DNA of 37,531 bases from a bacterium (GCA_022774325.1 JALFNN010000112.1:1-37531), one strand, 5' to 3'. Shown: positions 1 to 11,071, counted from the first letter of the stretch. Translations and numbers: made by a program. Notes: a model not told the origin generated them from the sequence alone.

Positions 1-1601
1 CGGGTCTTCATGTGTCTTTTGTCGGGATGGGAATATACGAAATCCTGAGACATGCCTCTTTTACAAGGACTTTTGCGGCGGGAGGAAGCTGTGCGGTTCT
101 GATCCTGTACGCGGTGCTGACAGGAGGGAGTATATCGGCAGTCCGAGCTGCCGTGATGTTTCTGATCCGTATGGGGGCAGAGGTGACGGGAAGGGAATAC
201 GACGGACTGACGGCGGCGGGAACGGCCATGCTGCTGATGTTGTCGTTCAATCCTCTGCAGCTCTTTGACGCGGGATTTTTGTTGTCCTTCGGCGCCGTGC
301 TCGGTGTCTACCTGATTCTGCCCTTCTGGCAGACAGAAGGGGAGGCGAAGTGGAAACGCACCATAAAAATGTCGCTGTCGGTTCAGCTGGCAGTGCTTCC
401 AATCATGCTGTATTATTATTATGAAATCAGTCCTTATTCCATATTCTGGAATTTGCTTGCGGTTCCGCTTGCGGGAATCGTGCTCGCATGCGGCTTCGCA
501 GGGATCCTGACTGGAACGGTAGTTTCTGGGGGACTGTGGCCGGCACGCATCTCCTATGGAATAAGCGGTCTGATTCTTGGAATTTATGAAGAAGGAAGCA
601 GGATCATGCTGGAGATCCCGGGTGCGAGATGGGTCGCAGGAAGACCGGGGACAGTGCAGATTCTGGCATACTATATGGTACTGGCCGTCATGTTGGCATG
701 TTTTAGATTCGGGAAGAAGAAAGCCGCTTATACAGGAATTTTGGCAGCGGTTTTGCTCATGGGGTTCCCTCACGGCAGGGCGGGAGAGCTGGAAATCTAT
801 ATGATGAATGTTGGACAGGGGGATGCATTTTTCCTCAGAGGACCGAAAGGTGGTACATACCTCATCGACGGAGGGAGCAGCACAGTGAGTGATGTGGGGA
901 AATACCGGATCGAACCGTTTCTGAAATCCGAAGGTGTCGGGAAGCTGGATTATGTGTGGGTCTCCCACGGGGATATCGATCATCTTGGAGGAATTGAGGA
1001 AATGCTGAAACGACAGAAATACGGGATCCGAATCGAACGGATCGTACTTCCCGGGGAACGCTTCTGGGATGAAAAACTGTATGAATTTGCACAGACTGCC
1101 ACAGAATACGGGGCAAAGGTCTACACGGTCGAAGCGGGGCAGATTCTTCGGGAAGGAGAAATGGAGCTTTTCTGTATCTGGCCGGGAGACGAGAAGGAGA
1201 AAGAAGAGATGCCGGAGCCGGGCAATGAAGCCTCCATGGTCCTTGCCCTTCGCTATCGCAGATTTGATATGCTATTTACCGGTGATCTGGAAAATGACGC
1301 AGAAGATACGGTGTCGGCAAGGATTGGGGAACTTCAGGAGCAAAAAAAGCTTTCGGACAGATTCGAAGTATTGAAAGTCGGGCATCACGGATCGAGAAAT
1401 GCGACATCGGAAAGACTTCTTGAAATAACAAGGCCGGATGCTGCCTGGGTGTCGGCCGGAGAGAAGAACCGCTATGGGCATCCGCACGAAGAAGTGCTGG
1501 AAAGACTTGCAAATTGGGGCGTCAGCTTATATAATACGAAAGACGGACATGCAGTGAAATTATGTACAGACGGGGAGAAATATAGTATACTGAGACCATG
1601 A
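1..1601 (+). CDS. comEC: ComEC/Rec2 DNA-uptake channel, C-terminal part (5' end outside window)
   Basis: ComEC forms the inner-membrane channel for single-stranded DNA during natural transformation. The reading frame is open from base 3 with no start; the first residues (GLHVSFVGMG) match the conserved SGLH segment inside the Competence domain, so I infer that more than 200 residues lie upstream. Hydrophobic segments follow over roughly the first 250 residues. After them comes a metallo-beta-lactamase-like domain: MNVGQGDAFF, a DGG loop, the SHGDIDHLGG metal-binding-type motif, LFTGDLE and KVGHHGSRNATS. Its stop overlaps the holA start in an ATGA junction, which suggests translational coupling. 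comEC followed by holA is a widespread Firmicute order. Family assignment is secure; competence in this organism is not shown by the sequence. Confidence 0.95.
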   Translation, partial: GLHVSFVGMGIYEILRHASFTRTFAAGGSCAVLILYAVLTGGSISAVRAAVMFLIRMGAEVTGREYDGLTAAGTAMLLMLSFNPLQLFDAGFLLSFGAVLGVYLILPFWQTEGEAKWKRTIKMSLSVQLAVLPIMLYYYYEISPYSIFWNLLAVPLAGIVLACGFAGILTGTVVSGGLWPARISYGISGLILGIYEEGSRIMLEIPGARWVAGRPGTVQILAYYMVLAVMLACFRFGKKKAAYTGILAAVLLMGFPHGRAGELEIYMMNVGQGDAFFLRGPKGGTYLIDGGSSTVSDVGKYRIEPFLKSEGVGKLDYVWVSHGDIDHLGGIEEMLKRQKYGIRIERIVLPGERFWDEKLYEFAQTATEYGAKVYTVEAGQILREGEMELFCIWPGDEKEKEEMPEPGNEASMVLALRYRRFDMLFTGDLENDAEDTVSARIGELQEQKKLSDRFEVLKVGHHGSRNATSERLLEITRPDAAWVSAGEKNRYGHPHEEVLERLANWGVSLYNTKDGHAVKLCTDGEKYSILRP

Positions 1602-2593
1602 AGAGTTTGAATGAAGATTTAAAAACCGGACAATTTAAACAGATCTATCTCCTATACGGGGAGGAGGCTTATCTGAAAAAACAGTACAGGGATCGTTTTG
1701 TAAAAGCGATGGTCTCCGAAGGAGATACCATGAATTATGCGTATTATGAAGGGAAAAACACGAATCCCCGGGAGGTGATCGACCTTGCCGAAACGATGCC
1801 GTTTTTTGCCGAGCGAAGGCTGATCGTGATGGAAAATACCGGGTTCTTCAAGAGCTCGGTGCCGGAACTGGCAGAGTATCTGAAAGAGATTCCTCAGACT
1901 TCGTTTCTGATCTTTGTCGAGGAGGAGATCGATAAGAGAAGCAAGCTGTACAAGGCAGTAAAGGACAGAGGAAGGATCGTAGAATTGAAACGCCAGGATG
2001 AGAAGACTCTGGTGCGCTGGATTCTCGGTATGGTAAAAAAAGAGAATCAGAATATGACGGAATCTGCCGCCAGATATTTTCTGGGCAAGGTGGGCAATGA
2101 CATGGAGAACATCCAGAAAGAGTTGGAAAAGCTGTTCTGCTATTGTTTGAATCATACGGAGATCACGGTGGCGGACATAGATGCGATCTGTACGACCCAG
2201 ATCACGAACCATATCTTCGACATGGTGGATGCGGTGGCGAACAAGGAACAGAAGAAAGCGCTGGATTATTACTATGATCTGCTGACGCTGAAAGAACCGC
2301 CGATGCGGATCCTGTATCTGCTGACCAGACAGTTCCGCATTCTGATGGAAATCAAGGAAATGGAAAATCAGGGAGTTCCATCCAAAGAGATGGCATCCAA
2401 AGCCGGGATCATGCCGTTCCTGGTGGGAAAATACCGGGCACAGGCACAGGCGTTTTCCGCAAAAGAGCTTCGGCAGATCGTCGAGGCGGGCGTGCAGACC
2501 GAGGAGAATGTCAAGACAGGAAGAATGGGAGATGTCCTGTCGGTCGAGCTCTTTCTGGTACAGTACAGCCGGAAAAAACCAAAGGTATCATAA
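1598..2593 (+). CDS. holA: DNA polymerase III subunit delta
   Basis: HolA is the delta subunit of the clamp loader and opens the beta sliding clamp. The protein has 331 residues, normal for Firmicute delta. The N-terminus reads LYGEEAYLKKQYRDRF, the usual delta opening, with a degenerate P-loop region and later helical collar segments such as LYLLTRQFRILMEIKE. The ATG overlaps the comEC stop by four bases. Downstream there are only 50 bases before lepA. In Bacillus the genes rpsT, gpr and spoIIP lie between holA and lepA; none is present here. High confidence from sequence pattern and context. Confidence 0.95.
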   Translation: MKSLNEDLKTGQFKQIYLLYGEEAYLKKQYRDRFVKAMVSEGDTMNYAYYEGKNTNPREVIDLAETMPFFAERRLIVMENTGFFKSSVPELAEYLKEIPQTSFLIFVEEEIDKRSKLYKAVKDRGRIVELKRQDEKTLVRWILGMVKKENQNMTESAARYFLGKVGNDMENIQKELEKLFCYCLNHTEITVADIDAICTTQITNHIFDMVDAVANKEQKKALDYYYDLLTLKEPPMRILYLLTRQFRILMEIKEMENQGVPSKEMASKAGIMPFLVGKYRAQAQAFSAKELRQIVEAGVQTEENVKTGRMGDVLSVELFLVQYSRKKPKVS

Positions 2594-2643
2594 TATACAG
2601 ACAGGATATGAGAAAGATAGGATAAGGAGACGAAAAAAGGGCT

Positions 2644-4458
2644 ATGCATATGGATCAAAAGAAAATTCGGAATTTTTGTATAATTGCGCATATCGACCAC
2701 GGGAAATCTACATTGGCAGACCGGATCATCGAGATGACCGGCCTTCTTACCAGCCGGGAAATGCAGGCACAGGTACTGGACAACATGGACCTGGAGCGGG
2801 AGAGAGGGATTACGATCAAGTCCCAGGCAGTCCGCACCGTCTACAAGGCAAAAGACGGGGAGGAATACATTTTCAATCTGATCGATACTCCGGGACATGT
2901 GGATTTTAATTATGAAGTTTCCCGTAGTCTCGCCGCGTGTGACGGTGCGATATTGGTTGTGGATGCCGCTCAGGGGGTTGAGGCACAGACGCTTGCAAAT
3001 GTATATCTCGCACTGGATCATGATCTGGATGTCATGCCTGTTATCAATAAGGTGGATCTTCCGAGTGCAGAACCGGAACGTGTGATTGAAGAGATTGAGG
3101 ACGTGATCGGGATTGAAGCACAGGATGCACCGAGAATCTCTGCAAAGACCGGTCTGAATGTGGAAGAAGTGCTGGAACAGATCGTGGAGAAGATCCCGGC
3201 ACCGGAGGGAGATCCGGACGCCCCGCTTCAGGCACTGATCTTTGATTCACTCTACGATCCGTATAAAGGGGTCATCGTATTCTGCCGGATCAAGGAAGGC
3301 TGCATTGCAAAGGGAACACCAATCAAAATGATGGCGACCGGGGCAACGGCGGATGTCGTGGAAGTGGGATATTTCGGAGCGGGTCAGTTTATTCCTTGTG
3401 AAGAATTGTCAGCCGGGATGGTAGGATATTTTACAGCCAGTCTGAAAAACGTGAAGGATACGCGTGTCGGTGACACGGTGACGAATGCACAGAGCCCCTG
3501 CGATCAGCCTCTGCCGGGTTACAAGAAGGTCAATCCGATGGTGTACTGCGGAGTGTATCCTGCGGACAGCTCCAAATATCCGGATCTGAGGGATGCGCTA
3601 GAGAAACTGCAGTTAAATGATGCGGCGCTTCAGTTTGAGCCGGAGACTTCACTGGCGCTTGGATTCGGTTTCCGCTGCGGTTTTCTGGGACTTCTCCATC
3701 TGGAGATCATTCAGGAACGTCTGGAACGGGAATACAATCTGGACCTGGTTACGACGGCGCCCGGAGTTATCTACAAAGTACACAAGACAAACGGAGAGGT
3801 GATCGAGCTTACCAACCCGTCTAATCTGCCGGACCCTGCGGAGATTGAATATATGGAAGAACCTGTCGTCAAAGCGGAGATCATGGTAACATCGGAATTC
3901 ATCGGCGCGATCATGGATCTGTGCCAGGAAAGACGGGGCGTGTACCAGGGAATGGAATATATCGAAGAGACAAGAGCGGTGCTTCACTATCACCTGCCTT
4001 TGAATGAAATCATCTATGATTTCTTCGATGCACTGAAATCCCGTTCACGCGGATACGCTTCTTTTGATTATGAACTTCTCGGGTATGAGAGGTCCGAGCT
4101 GGTCAAGCTGGATATTCTCATTAATAAAGAAGAAGTCGATGCCCTTTCCTTTATTGTATTTGCAGGAAGTGCTTATGACCGGGGAAGAAAGATGTGTGAA
4201 AAGCTGAAGGAAGAGATTCCGAGACAGCTCTTCGAGATCCCGATCCAGGCAGCGATCGGAAGCAAGATCATTGCGCGTGAGACGGTCAAAGCTCTGCGTA
4301 AAGATGTTCTTGCGAAGTGTTACGGCGGTGATATCACACGTAAGAAGAAACTTCTGGAGAAGCAGAAAGAAGGAAAGAAACGTATGCGTCAGGTGGGAAA
4401 TGTAGAAATTCCGCAGAAAGCATTTATGAGTGTTCTGAAATTGGATGATAAGAAATAA
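2644..4458 (+). CDS. lepA: Elongation factor 4 (LepA), ribosomal back-translocase GTPase
   Basis: LepA/EF4 is a translation GTPase that acts on stalled or mistranslocated ribosomes. The protein has 604 residues, the usual LepA length. Visible motifs are G1 AHIDHGKST (about residues 15-23), RGITIKSQ in switch I, DTPGHVDF (G3), NKVDLP (G4), and the LepA-specific C-terminal end with [22 protein letters not shown]. The chosen ATG at 2644 is preceded by AAGGAG at 2624-2629; an alternative ATG six bases later (MDQKK) is possible. hemW begins one base after the stop. Assignment is secure. Confidence 0.97.
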   Translation: MHMDQKKIRNFCIIAHIDHGKSTLADRIIEMTGLLTSREMQAQVLDNMDLERERGITIKSQAVRTVYKAKDGEEYIFNLIDTPGHVDFNYEVSRSLAACDGAILVVDAAQGVEAQTLANVYLALDHDLDVMPVINKVDLPSAEPERVIEEIEDVIGIEAQDAPRISAKTGLNVEEVLEQIVEKIPAPEGDPDAPLQALIFDSLYDPYKGVIVFCRIKEGCIAKGTPIKMMATGATADVVEVGYFGAGQFIPCEELSAGMVGYFTASLKNVKDTRVGDTVTNAQSPCDQPLPGYKKVNPMVYCGVYPADSSKYPDLRDALEKLQLNDAALQFEPETSLALGFGFRCGFLGLLHLEIIQERLEREYNLDLVTTAPGVIYKVHKTNGEVIELTNPSNLPDPAEIEYMEEPVVKAEIMVTSEFIGAIMDLCQERRGVYQGMEYIEETRAVLHYHLPLNEIIYDFFDALKSRSRGYASFDYELLGYERSELVKLDILINKEEVDALSFIVFAGSAYDRGRKMCEKLKEEIPRQLFEIPIQAAIGSKIIARETVKALRKDVLAKCYGGDITRKKKLLEKQKEGKKRMRQVGNVEIPQKAFMSVLKLDDKK

Positions 4459-4459
4459 T

Positions 4460-5674
4460 ATGGAAAGAAAACAAATATCAGGTGGGGCGGGCAAGCCTTT
4501 GGAACTGTACATTCATATTCCGTTCTGCCTGAAGAAATGTGCCTACTGTGATTTCCTATCAGCGCCCGCAGGCGAGAAAGAGCGGGAAGAATATGTACAG
4601 ATTCTGTGTGAGGAAATCAGGACAAATGCAGGAAAAGTGGAAGAGTATCAGGTCTCTTCCATTTTCTTTGGAGGAGGGACTCCCTCTCTTCTTACCGGAG
4701 ACCAGTTCCGGATGATTCTTGATACGGTTCGGGATCAATATCACATTTCTGCGGATGCGGAGATTTCTATGGAGATGAATCCCGGTACGGTTACGGATGA
4801 AAAACTGAAAGCGTATAAAGATGCCGGTGTGAACCGGCTGAGCATCGGACTACAGTCTGTCCATGATGAAGAACTGCGGATGCTTGGAAGGATACACACT
4901 TATGAAGAATTCCTTGAGGCCTATAGGAGTGCGAGGATGTGCGGATTTGACAATATCAATATTGATCTGATTTCGGCGATCCCGGGTCAGACGGCGGAGA
5001 GCTGGACCGAAACACTGAGAACAGTCGCGGCTCTGGAGCCGGAGCACATTTCTGCATACAGTCTGATCATCGAACCCGGAACTTTATTCTATGACAGGTA
5101 CGGGGAAGATGCAGGACGGGAAGAAAGGGCGGAGTCGGGATGTGAGAAAAGAAAGGGTGCAAATCTGCCGTGGCCTGCGCTTCCTACGGAGGAGGAAGAA
5201 CGGGAGATGTATCATCAGACAGAGCAGATCCTCGTCGGTGCGGGATATCAGCGGTATGAGATTTCCAATTATGCAAAGCCCGGATACCGATGCAGGCACA
5301 ACTGCGGGTATTGGAGAAGAGTGCCGTATCTGGGGTTCGGCGTGGGTGCCGCCACATTTTTTGAAGGGGCAAGATACAGTAATCCGGAAAAGATGACGGA
5401 ATACAGGGATAATTTTGAAGAAAAATTTTCCGGAGAAAAACTCAGCCTGGAAGATGAGATGGAGGAATTCATGTTTCTCGGACTGCGCATGACGGAAGGC
5501 ATATCGAAAACAGAATTTGAGGAAGCCTTTGGAACCGGGATCGAAGCGGTCTACGGAAAACCGATCCGGAAACTGAAAGGTATGCATCTTATAGAAGAAC
5601 ATGAGGACCGTATCGCGCTTACAGAACAGGGAATCGATGTGAGCAATACGGTATTTGTGGAGTTTATGTTTTGA
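4460..5674 (+). CDS. hemW: Radical SAM heme chaperone HemW (coproporphyrinogen oxidase-like)
   Basis: HemW is a radical SAM protein related to HemN; characterised members act as heme chaperones rather than coproporphyrinogen oxidases. The N-terminus carries the radical SAM triad CLKKCAYC (Cys23, Cys27, Cys30 from the ATG at 4460), then FFGGGTPS and MEMNPGTV as in this family. Length is 404 residues, slightly above average because of a charged insertion around residues 213-235. A start 15 bases upstream, overlapping lepA, is also open; 4460 was chosen because it gives the usual short N-terminus before ELYIHIPFC. hemW between lepA and hrcA is the conserved Firmicute order. A terminator hairpin follows directly. 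Older annotations call this hemN. Confidence 0.93.
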   Translation: MERKQISGGAGKPLELYIHIPFCLKKCAYCDFLSAPAGEKEREEYVQILCEEIRTNAGKVEEYQVSSIFFGGGTPSLLTGDQFRMILDTVRDQYHISADAEISMEMNPGTVTDEKLKAYKDAGVNRLSIGLQSVHDEELRMLGRIHTYEEFLEAYRSARMCGFDNINIDLISAIPGQTAESWTETLRTVAALEPEHISAYSLIIEPGTLFYDRYGEDAGREERAESGCEKRKGANLPWPALPTEEEEREMYHQTEQILVGAGYQRYEISNYAKPGYRCRHNCGYWRRVPYLGFGVGAATFFEGARYSNPEKMTEYRDNFEEKFSGEKLSLEDEMEEFMFLGLRMTEGISKTEFEEAFGTGIEAVYGKPIRKLKGMHLIEEHEDRIALTEQGIDVSNTVFVEFMF

Positions 5675-5675
5675 G

Positions 5676-5703
5676 AAAAGGACTGTCATATGGCAGTCCT
5701 TTT
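5676..5703 (+). terminator. Rho-independent terminator after hemW
   Basis: The inverted repeat AAAAGGACTG / CAGTCCTTTT lies two bases after the hemW stop. The closing arm supplies a short T-run. It separates the lepA-hemW unit from the heat-shock operon. Confidence 0.8.
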
Positions 5704-5743
5704 GCGATAAAAAAGTGTAACTATGAAATATTTATAAAGTGGG

Positions 5744-5772
5744 TTGACAAAGCGTGTTGGGAGTGATACATT
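5744..5772 (+). promoter_or_regulatory. Sigma-A promoter of the hrcA operon
   Basis: A consensus -35 TTGACA (5744-5749) is followed after exactly 17 bases by TACATT (5767-5772), four of six matches to TATAAT. The inferred transcription start is near 5779, just upstream of CIRCE. The TTG of this -35 lies in frame with hrcA but is not a credible start codon. Confidence 0.8.
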
Positions 5773-5789
5773 AATAAGCGAAGATGATG

Positions 5790-5816
5790 TTAGCACTCGA
5801 ATATACCGAGTGCTAA
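5790..5816 (+). promoter_or_regulatory. CIRCE operator (HrcA binding site)
   Basis: A perfect inverted repeat, TTAGCACTC - nine bases - GAGTGCTAA, matches the CIRCE consensus exactly. It lies between the promoter and the hrcA ribosome binding site, so HrcA would bind just downstream of the transcription start and repress its own operon; heat relieves this by titrating GroEL away from HrcA (known for the family). Confidence 0.97.
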
Positions 5817-5836
5817 TAAAACAAAGGAGGGTGCAG

Positions 5837-6880
5837 ATGGAGTCTATACAGGAACTTAGTGAGCGGAAAACGAAAATCCTTCATGCCATCATTAAGAATT
5901 ATTTAGACACCGGAGAGCCGGTGGGATCGAGAACGATTTCCAAGTATACGGATCTGAACTTAAGCTCTGCAACGATCCGGAATGAAATGGCGGATCTGGA
6001 AGAACTGGGTTATATCATGCAGCCTCACACATCGGCGGGAAGGATTCCATCTGATAAAGGATATCGATGGTATGTAGATATGCTGATGAGCCAGAAAGAG
6101 CAGGAGGTCACAGAACTCAAGGAGCAGATGCTGGAGAAGTCAGATAAGATGGATCAGCTCCTAAGGCAGGTCGCGAAAGTACTGGCAACGAACACCAATT
6201 ACGCGACGATGATTTCCTCTCCGGTATATAACAGGAATAAGCTGAAGTTCATCCAGCTTTCACAGGTAGATGAGAACCAGTTGGTCGTCGTCATTGTGAT
6301 GGATGGAAATATCGTAAAGAACCAGATTATTACACTGGAAGAGCCATTGGATAACGAAGCATTGCTGAAACTGAATATGCTGTTAAATACGGCACTGATC
6401 GGACTGTCGGTGGAAGAGATCAATCTCGGAATGATCGCCAGACTGAAGGAACAGGCAGGGATTCACAGTGAAGTGGTCAGTAATGTGCTGGATGCAGTGG
6501 CGAATGTGATACAGCTTGATGATGACATGGAGATTTACACCAGCGGCGCAACGAATATTTTTAAATATCCGGAGCTTAGCGATAAGCAGAGCGCTCAGGA
6601 GATTATCAGTGCTTTCGAAGAAAAGCAGCAGCTGGCAGCGCTGGTATCAAAGACGATGGCCAGCAGCGAGAATAAAGACATTCAGGTCTATATCGGAAAT
6701 GAATCCAATGTGGAGAAGATGAAGGACTGCAGTGTTGTCACAGCGACCTATGAGCTTGGTGAGGGTATGCAGGGGACCATTGGAATCATTGGACCGAAGC
6801 GGATGGATTACGAACATGTAATGAAGACGTTAAAGACTCTGATGGCGGAACTGGATGAGATTTTCCACAGGGATGGTTAG
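5837..6880 (+). CDS. hrcA: Heat-inducible transcription repressor HrcA
   Basis: HrcA represses dnaK and groESL operons by binding CIRCE. The ATG at 5837 has AAGGAGG at 5824-5830 with a six-base gap and gives 347 residues, the normal HrcA length; extending upstream would run through the operator and promoter. The N-terminal winged helix shows ILHAIIKNYLDTGEPVGSRT, then SSATIRNEMADLE and PHTSAGRIPSDKGYR, all typical HrcA sequence. The C-terminal GAF-like domain ends with GPKRMDYEHVMKTL. It is first in hrcA-grpE-dnaK-dnaJ and should be autoregulated through the CIRCE directly upstream. Confidence 0.97.
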   Translation: MESIQELSERKTKILHAIIKNYLDTGEPVGSRTISKYTDLNLSSATIRNEMADLEELGYIMQPHTSAGRIPSDKGYRWYVDMLMSQKEQEVTELKEQMLEKSDKMDQLLRQVAKVLATNTNYATMISSPVYNRNKLKFIQLSQVDENQLVVVIVMDGNIVKNQIITLEEPLDNEALLKLNMLLNTALIGLSVEEINLGMIARLKEQAGIHSEVVSNVLDAVANVIQLDDDMEIYTSGATNIFKYPELSDKQSAQEIISAFEEKQQLAALVSKTMASSENKDIQVYIGNESNVEKMKDCSVVTATYELGEGMQGTIGIIGPKRMDYEHVMKTLKTLMAELDEIFHRDG

Positions 6881-6906
6881 AACATCAGGACTATGAAAGG
6901 AGAAAG

Positions 6907-7599
6907 GTGGCAGAACCGTTGGATAATCAGATGAGTAATGAAGAAATGGTAAAAGAAGCAGTGGAAGAGGCAAAGAAAGCCGCCATGGAAGCGGAAGCAG
7001 AAGAAGCTGCTGAAAAAGAAAATGATAAGGAAGAGGATTCCGAAGAAAGTCGGGAAGGTGAGAACAAAGAGGCCGGCGAAGCAGATGCGAAGGAAGAAGA
7101 AAAAACAGAAGAAACTGCGGAGCCGAAAAAATCAAAGCTTTTTGAAAAAAAGAATAAAAAAGACAAGAAGGATGAGCAGATTGCAGATCTGACAGATAAG
7201 CTTACCAGACAGATGGCAGAATTCGATAATTACAGAAAGCGGACTGAGAAAGAAAAATCAGCCATGTATGAGATCGGTGCAAAAGATATCGTGGAAAAGA
7301 TTCTTCCGGTCGTTGATAATTTTGAACGCGGCCTGCAGTCTGTAGCTGAGGAAAACAAAGAAGATCCGTTTGTGCAGGGAATGGATAAGATCTACAAGCA
7401 GCTTATGACAACACTGGAAGGCATCGGTGTGAAACCGATTGAGGCGGTCGGACAGGAATTTAACCCGGATTTTCATAATGCAGTGATGCATATTGAAGAT
7501 GAAGAGGCCGGAGAGAATGTCGTGGTCGAGGAATTCCAGAAAGGATATATGTATCGTGAAAGTGTTGTGAGACACAGCATGGTAAAGGTTGCTAATTAA
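6907..7599 (+). CDS. grpE: Nucleotide exchange factor GrpE
   Basis: GrpE releases ADP from DnaK. The 230-residue protein has a very acidic and lysine-rich N-terminal third (about residues 15-90, long runs of E/K/A), a coiled-coil stretch, then the conserved region MAEFDNYRKRTEKEK, the VEKILPVVDNFERGL segment and the C-terminal beta part EEFQKGYMYRESVVRHSMVKV. The start is GTG at 6907 with AGGAG at 6898-6902; an in-frame ATG at 6937 lacks an equally good site. It sits 26 bases after hrcA. The N-terminal acidic extension is longer than in E. coli GrpE but common in Clostridia. Confidence 0.96.
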   Translation: MAEPLDNQMSNEEMVKEAVEEAKKAAMEAEAEEAAEKENDKEEDSEESREGENKEAGEADAKEEEKTEETAEPKKSKLFEKKNKKDKKDEQIADLTDKLTRQMAEFDNYRKRTEKEKSAMYEIGAKDIVEKILPVVDNFERGLQSVAEENKEDPFVQGMDKIYKQLMTTLEGIGVKPIEAVGQEFNPDFHNAVMHIEDEEAGENVVVEEFQKGYMYRESVVRHSMVKVAN

Positions 7600-7697
7600 A
7601 ATAGCAGAATGAATGAAATAGTTTGTATATTTACACATGAAGATGCAGATATACTCTATATAAACAAAGTAAGTAAACAAATTTTTTAAAATATTAG

Positions 7698-9581
<1,884 letters not shown>

Positions 9582-9604
9582 GTTCTTGTTTAACAAAATT
9601 ATTT

Positions 9605-9634
9605 TCTGCAAGGCGGGTAAATCCGTCTTGCAGA
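9605..9634 (+). other. dnaK-dnaJ intercistronic hairpin
   Basis: A 12-bp stem (9605-9616 with 9623-9634, one G-T pair) closes on a six-base loop (GTAAAT) and is followed by TTTGTTG rather than a solid T-run. It could act as a partial terminator or an mRNA-stability element, which would lower DnaJ relative to DnaK. Function is inferred. Confidence 0.6.
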
Positions 9635-9679
9635 TTTGTTGCTATGCATACGAAAAAGTAGAAGTGATGAGGTAGGGTT

Positions 9680-10873
9680 ATGGCAGAATCAAAAAGAGAT
9701 TACTATGAAGTCCTTGGTGTCTCCAAAGATGCGGATGAGGCGACATTGAAGAAAGCATATCGGGCTTTGGCCAAGAAATACCATCCGGATATGAATCCGG
9801 GGGATGCCGAGGCCGAAAAAAAGTTTAAAGAAGCCTCTGAAGCATATGCAGTACTGAGTGATCCCGAAAAACGTCGTCAATATGACCAGTTTGGACATGC
9901 CGCCTTTGAAGGAGGTGCCGGCGGAGCCGGGGGATTCGGAGGATTCGATTTTAACAGCGCAGATTTCGGCGATATTTTCGGCGATATATTTGGTGATTTA
10001 TTTGGCGGAGGCAGAAGAGGAGGCCGTGCCAATACCGGTCCTATGAAAGGGGCAAATATTCGAAAAGGTGTTAGAATTACATTTGAAGAGGCTGTGTTTG
10101 GCTGTGAGAAGGAACTGGAGGTTGTGTTGAAAGATCCGTGCAGTAAATGTAACGGTACCGGGGCAAAACCGGGAACAAGTCCGGAAACCTGCAGCCGATG
10201 CGGTGGAAAAGGACAGGTAGTCTATACATCCCAGTCGTTCTTCGGAACAGTACAGAATGTACAGACTTGTCCGGAGTGTCAGGGAACAGGTAAGGTTATT
10301 CGCGAAAAATGTCCGGATTGTGGCGGAACAGGATATACGTCCAGTCGAAAGAAGATTAAGGTTTCTATTCCGGCAGGTATTGATAATGGACAGAGCGTAC
10401 GGATTCGCGAAAAGGGAGAACCTGGGGTGAATGGAGGTCCGAGAGGAGATCTTTTGGTCGAGGTTACTGTTTCACGGCATCCGATTTTCCAGAGACAGGA
10501 TGTACATCTGTTTTCAACAGCACCGATTACATTTGCACAGGCAGCGCTCGGTGGTGACGTAAGAATTAAGACGATTGATGGGGATGTGCTTTATAATATA
10601 AAACCGGGAACAAAGACCGATACGAAAGTGCGTCTGAAAGGAAAAGGTGTTCCTTCGCTCAGAAATCCGCAGGTACGTGGAGATCATTATGTCACGCTTG
10701 TGATTCAGACACCAGAAAAATTAAGTGCAGAGGCCAAAGAGGCACTTCGCAAATTTGATGAATTGACAGGGAATTCTTTGAATCAGGAAGAAGAACCCGA
10801 AGGAAAAACAAAGAATAAGAAAAAAGGCTTCATGGATAAGGTGAAGGAAAAGTTAGAAGAATTGGAAGAATAA
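9680..10873 (+). CDS. dnaJ: Chaperone protein DnaJ (type I Hsp40)
   Basis: DnaJ stimulates DnaK ATPase and delivers substrates. The 397-residue protein has an N-terminal J domain with HPD at residues 35-37, a Gly/Phe-rich linker (about 75-115), four CxxCxGxG zinc-binding repeats (Cys154/157, 171/174, 197/200, 211/214) and the C-terminal peptide-binding domain. The C-terminus carries an extra charged tail of about 35 residues ending in [15 protein letters not shown], which looks amphipathic. The last codons and stop lie in a long imperfect palindrome shared with the convergent small gene on the minus strand. It closes the hrcA operon. Confidence 0.97.
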   Translation: MAESKRDYYEVLGVSKDADEATLKKAYRALAKKYHPDMNPGDAEAEKKFKEASEAYAVLSDPEKRRQYDQFGHAAFEGGAGGAGGFGGFDFNSADFGDIFGDIFGDLFGGGRRGGRANTGPMKGANIRKGVRITFEEAVFGCEKELEVVLKDPCSKCNGTGAKPGTSPETCSRCGGKGQVVYTSQSFFGTVQNVQTCPECQGTGKVIREKCPDCGGTGYTSSRKKIKVSIPAGIDNGQSVRIREKGEPGVNGGPRGDLLVEVTVSRHPIFQRQDVHLFSTAPITFAQAALGGDVRIKTIDGDVLYNIKPGTKTDTKVRLKGKGVPSLRNPQVRGDHYVTLVIQTPEKLSAEAKEALRKFDELTGNSLNQEEEPEGKTKNKKKGFMDKVKEKLEELEE

Positions 10874-10919
10874 AAAATATGCGTTTCGTGTGAACATCCC
10901 ACATGAAACGCATATTTTT
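10873..10919. terminator. Bidirectional terminator between dnaJ and the small minus-strand gene
   Basis: A 12-bp stem (10881-10892 with 10900-10911, one G-T pair) has A-rich and T-rich flanks on both sides (A-run 10872-10877, T-run 10915-10919), so it can terminate transcription from either strand. The flanking arms extend with imperfect complementarity into both coding ends. Confidence 0.9.
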
Positions 10920-11031
10920 ATTCTTCTTCTTCCAATTCGCTGCCGGCGATGCCACCAATTACTGAAGTAACACAGGCGGTAACGATAGCTGCGATGATTG
11001 CAACTGCGATAATGCCAACCAATAATACCAT
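10918..11031 (-). CDS. Small single-pass membrane protein, 37 residues, family unknown
   Basis: This short minus-strand gene encodes 37 residues: MVLLVGIIAVAIIA at the start, one strongly hydrophobic helix to about residue 30 with a single Cys at position 20, GG at 26-27, then the acidic end SELEEEE. A real ribosome site (AGGAAGG, 11039-11045, seven bases from the ATG) and an extended -10 promoter (TGCTATAAT, 11063-11071) precede it, and it ends in the dnaJ terminator. These signals argue for a true gene despite its size. It converges with dnaJ and diverges from the DUF6465 gene. I do not recognise the family; a toxin-like or membrane-associated regulatory peptide is possible but unproven. 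Confidence 0.72.
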   Translation of the reverse strand: MVLLVGIIAVAIIAAIVTACVTSVIGGIAGSELEEEE

Positions 11032-11062
11032 AATGTTACCTTCCTTTCTTTGCAATATAAAT

Positions 11063-11071
11063 ATTATAGCA
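11063..11071 (-). promoter_or_regulatory. Extended -10 promoter of the 37-residue membrane protein gene
   Basis: On the minus strand the bases 11071 to 11063 read TGCTATAAT, a perfect TATAAT preceded by the TGn extension. No good -35 is visible at 17 bases, which is tolerated with extended -10 elements. Confidence 0.6.

Noticed and set aside
5744-5836. In-frame upstream extension of hrcA from a TTG
   Set aside because: It would begin inside the -35 element and translate across the promoter and CIRCE; the ATG at 5837 has an ideal ribosome site and family length.
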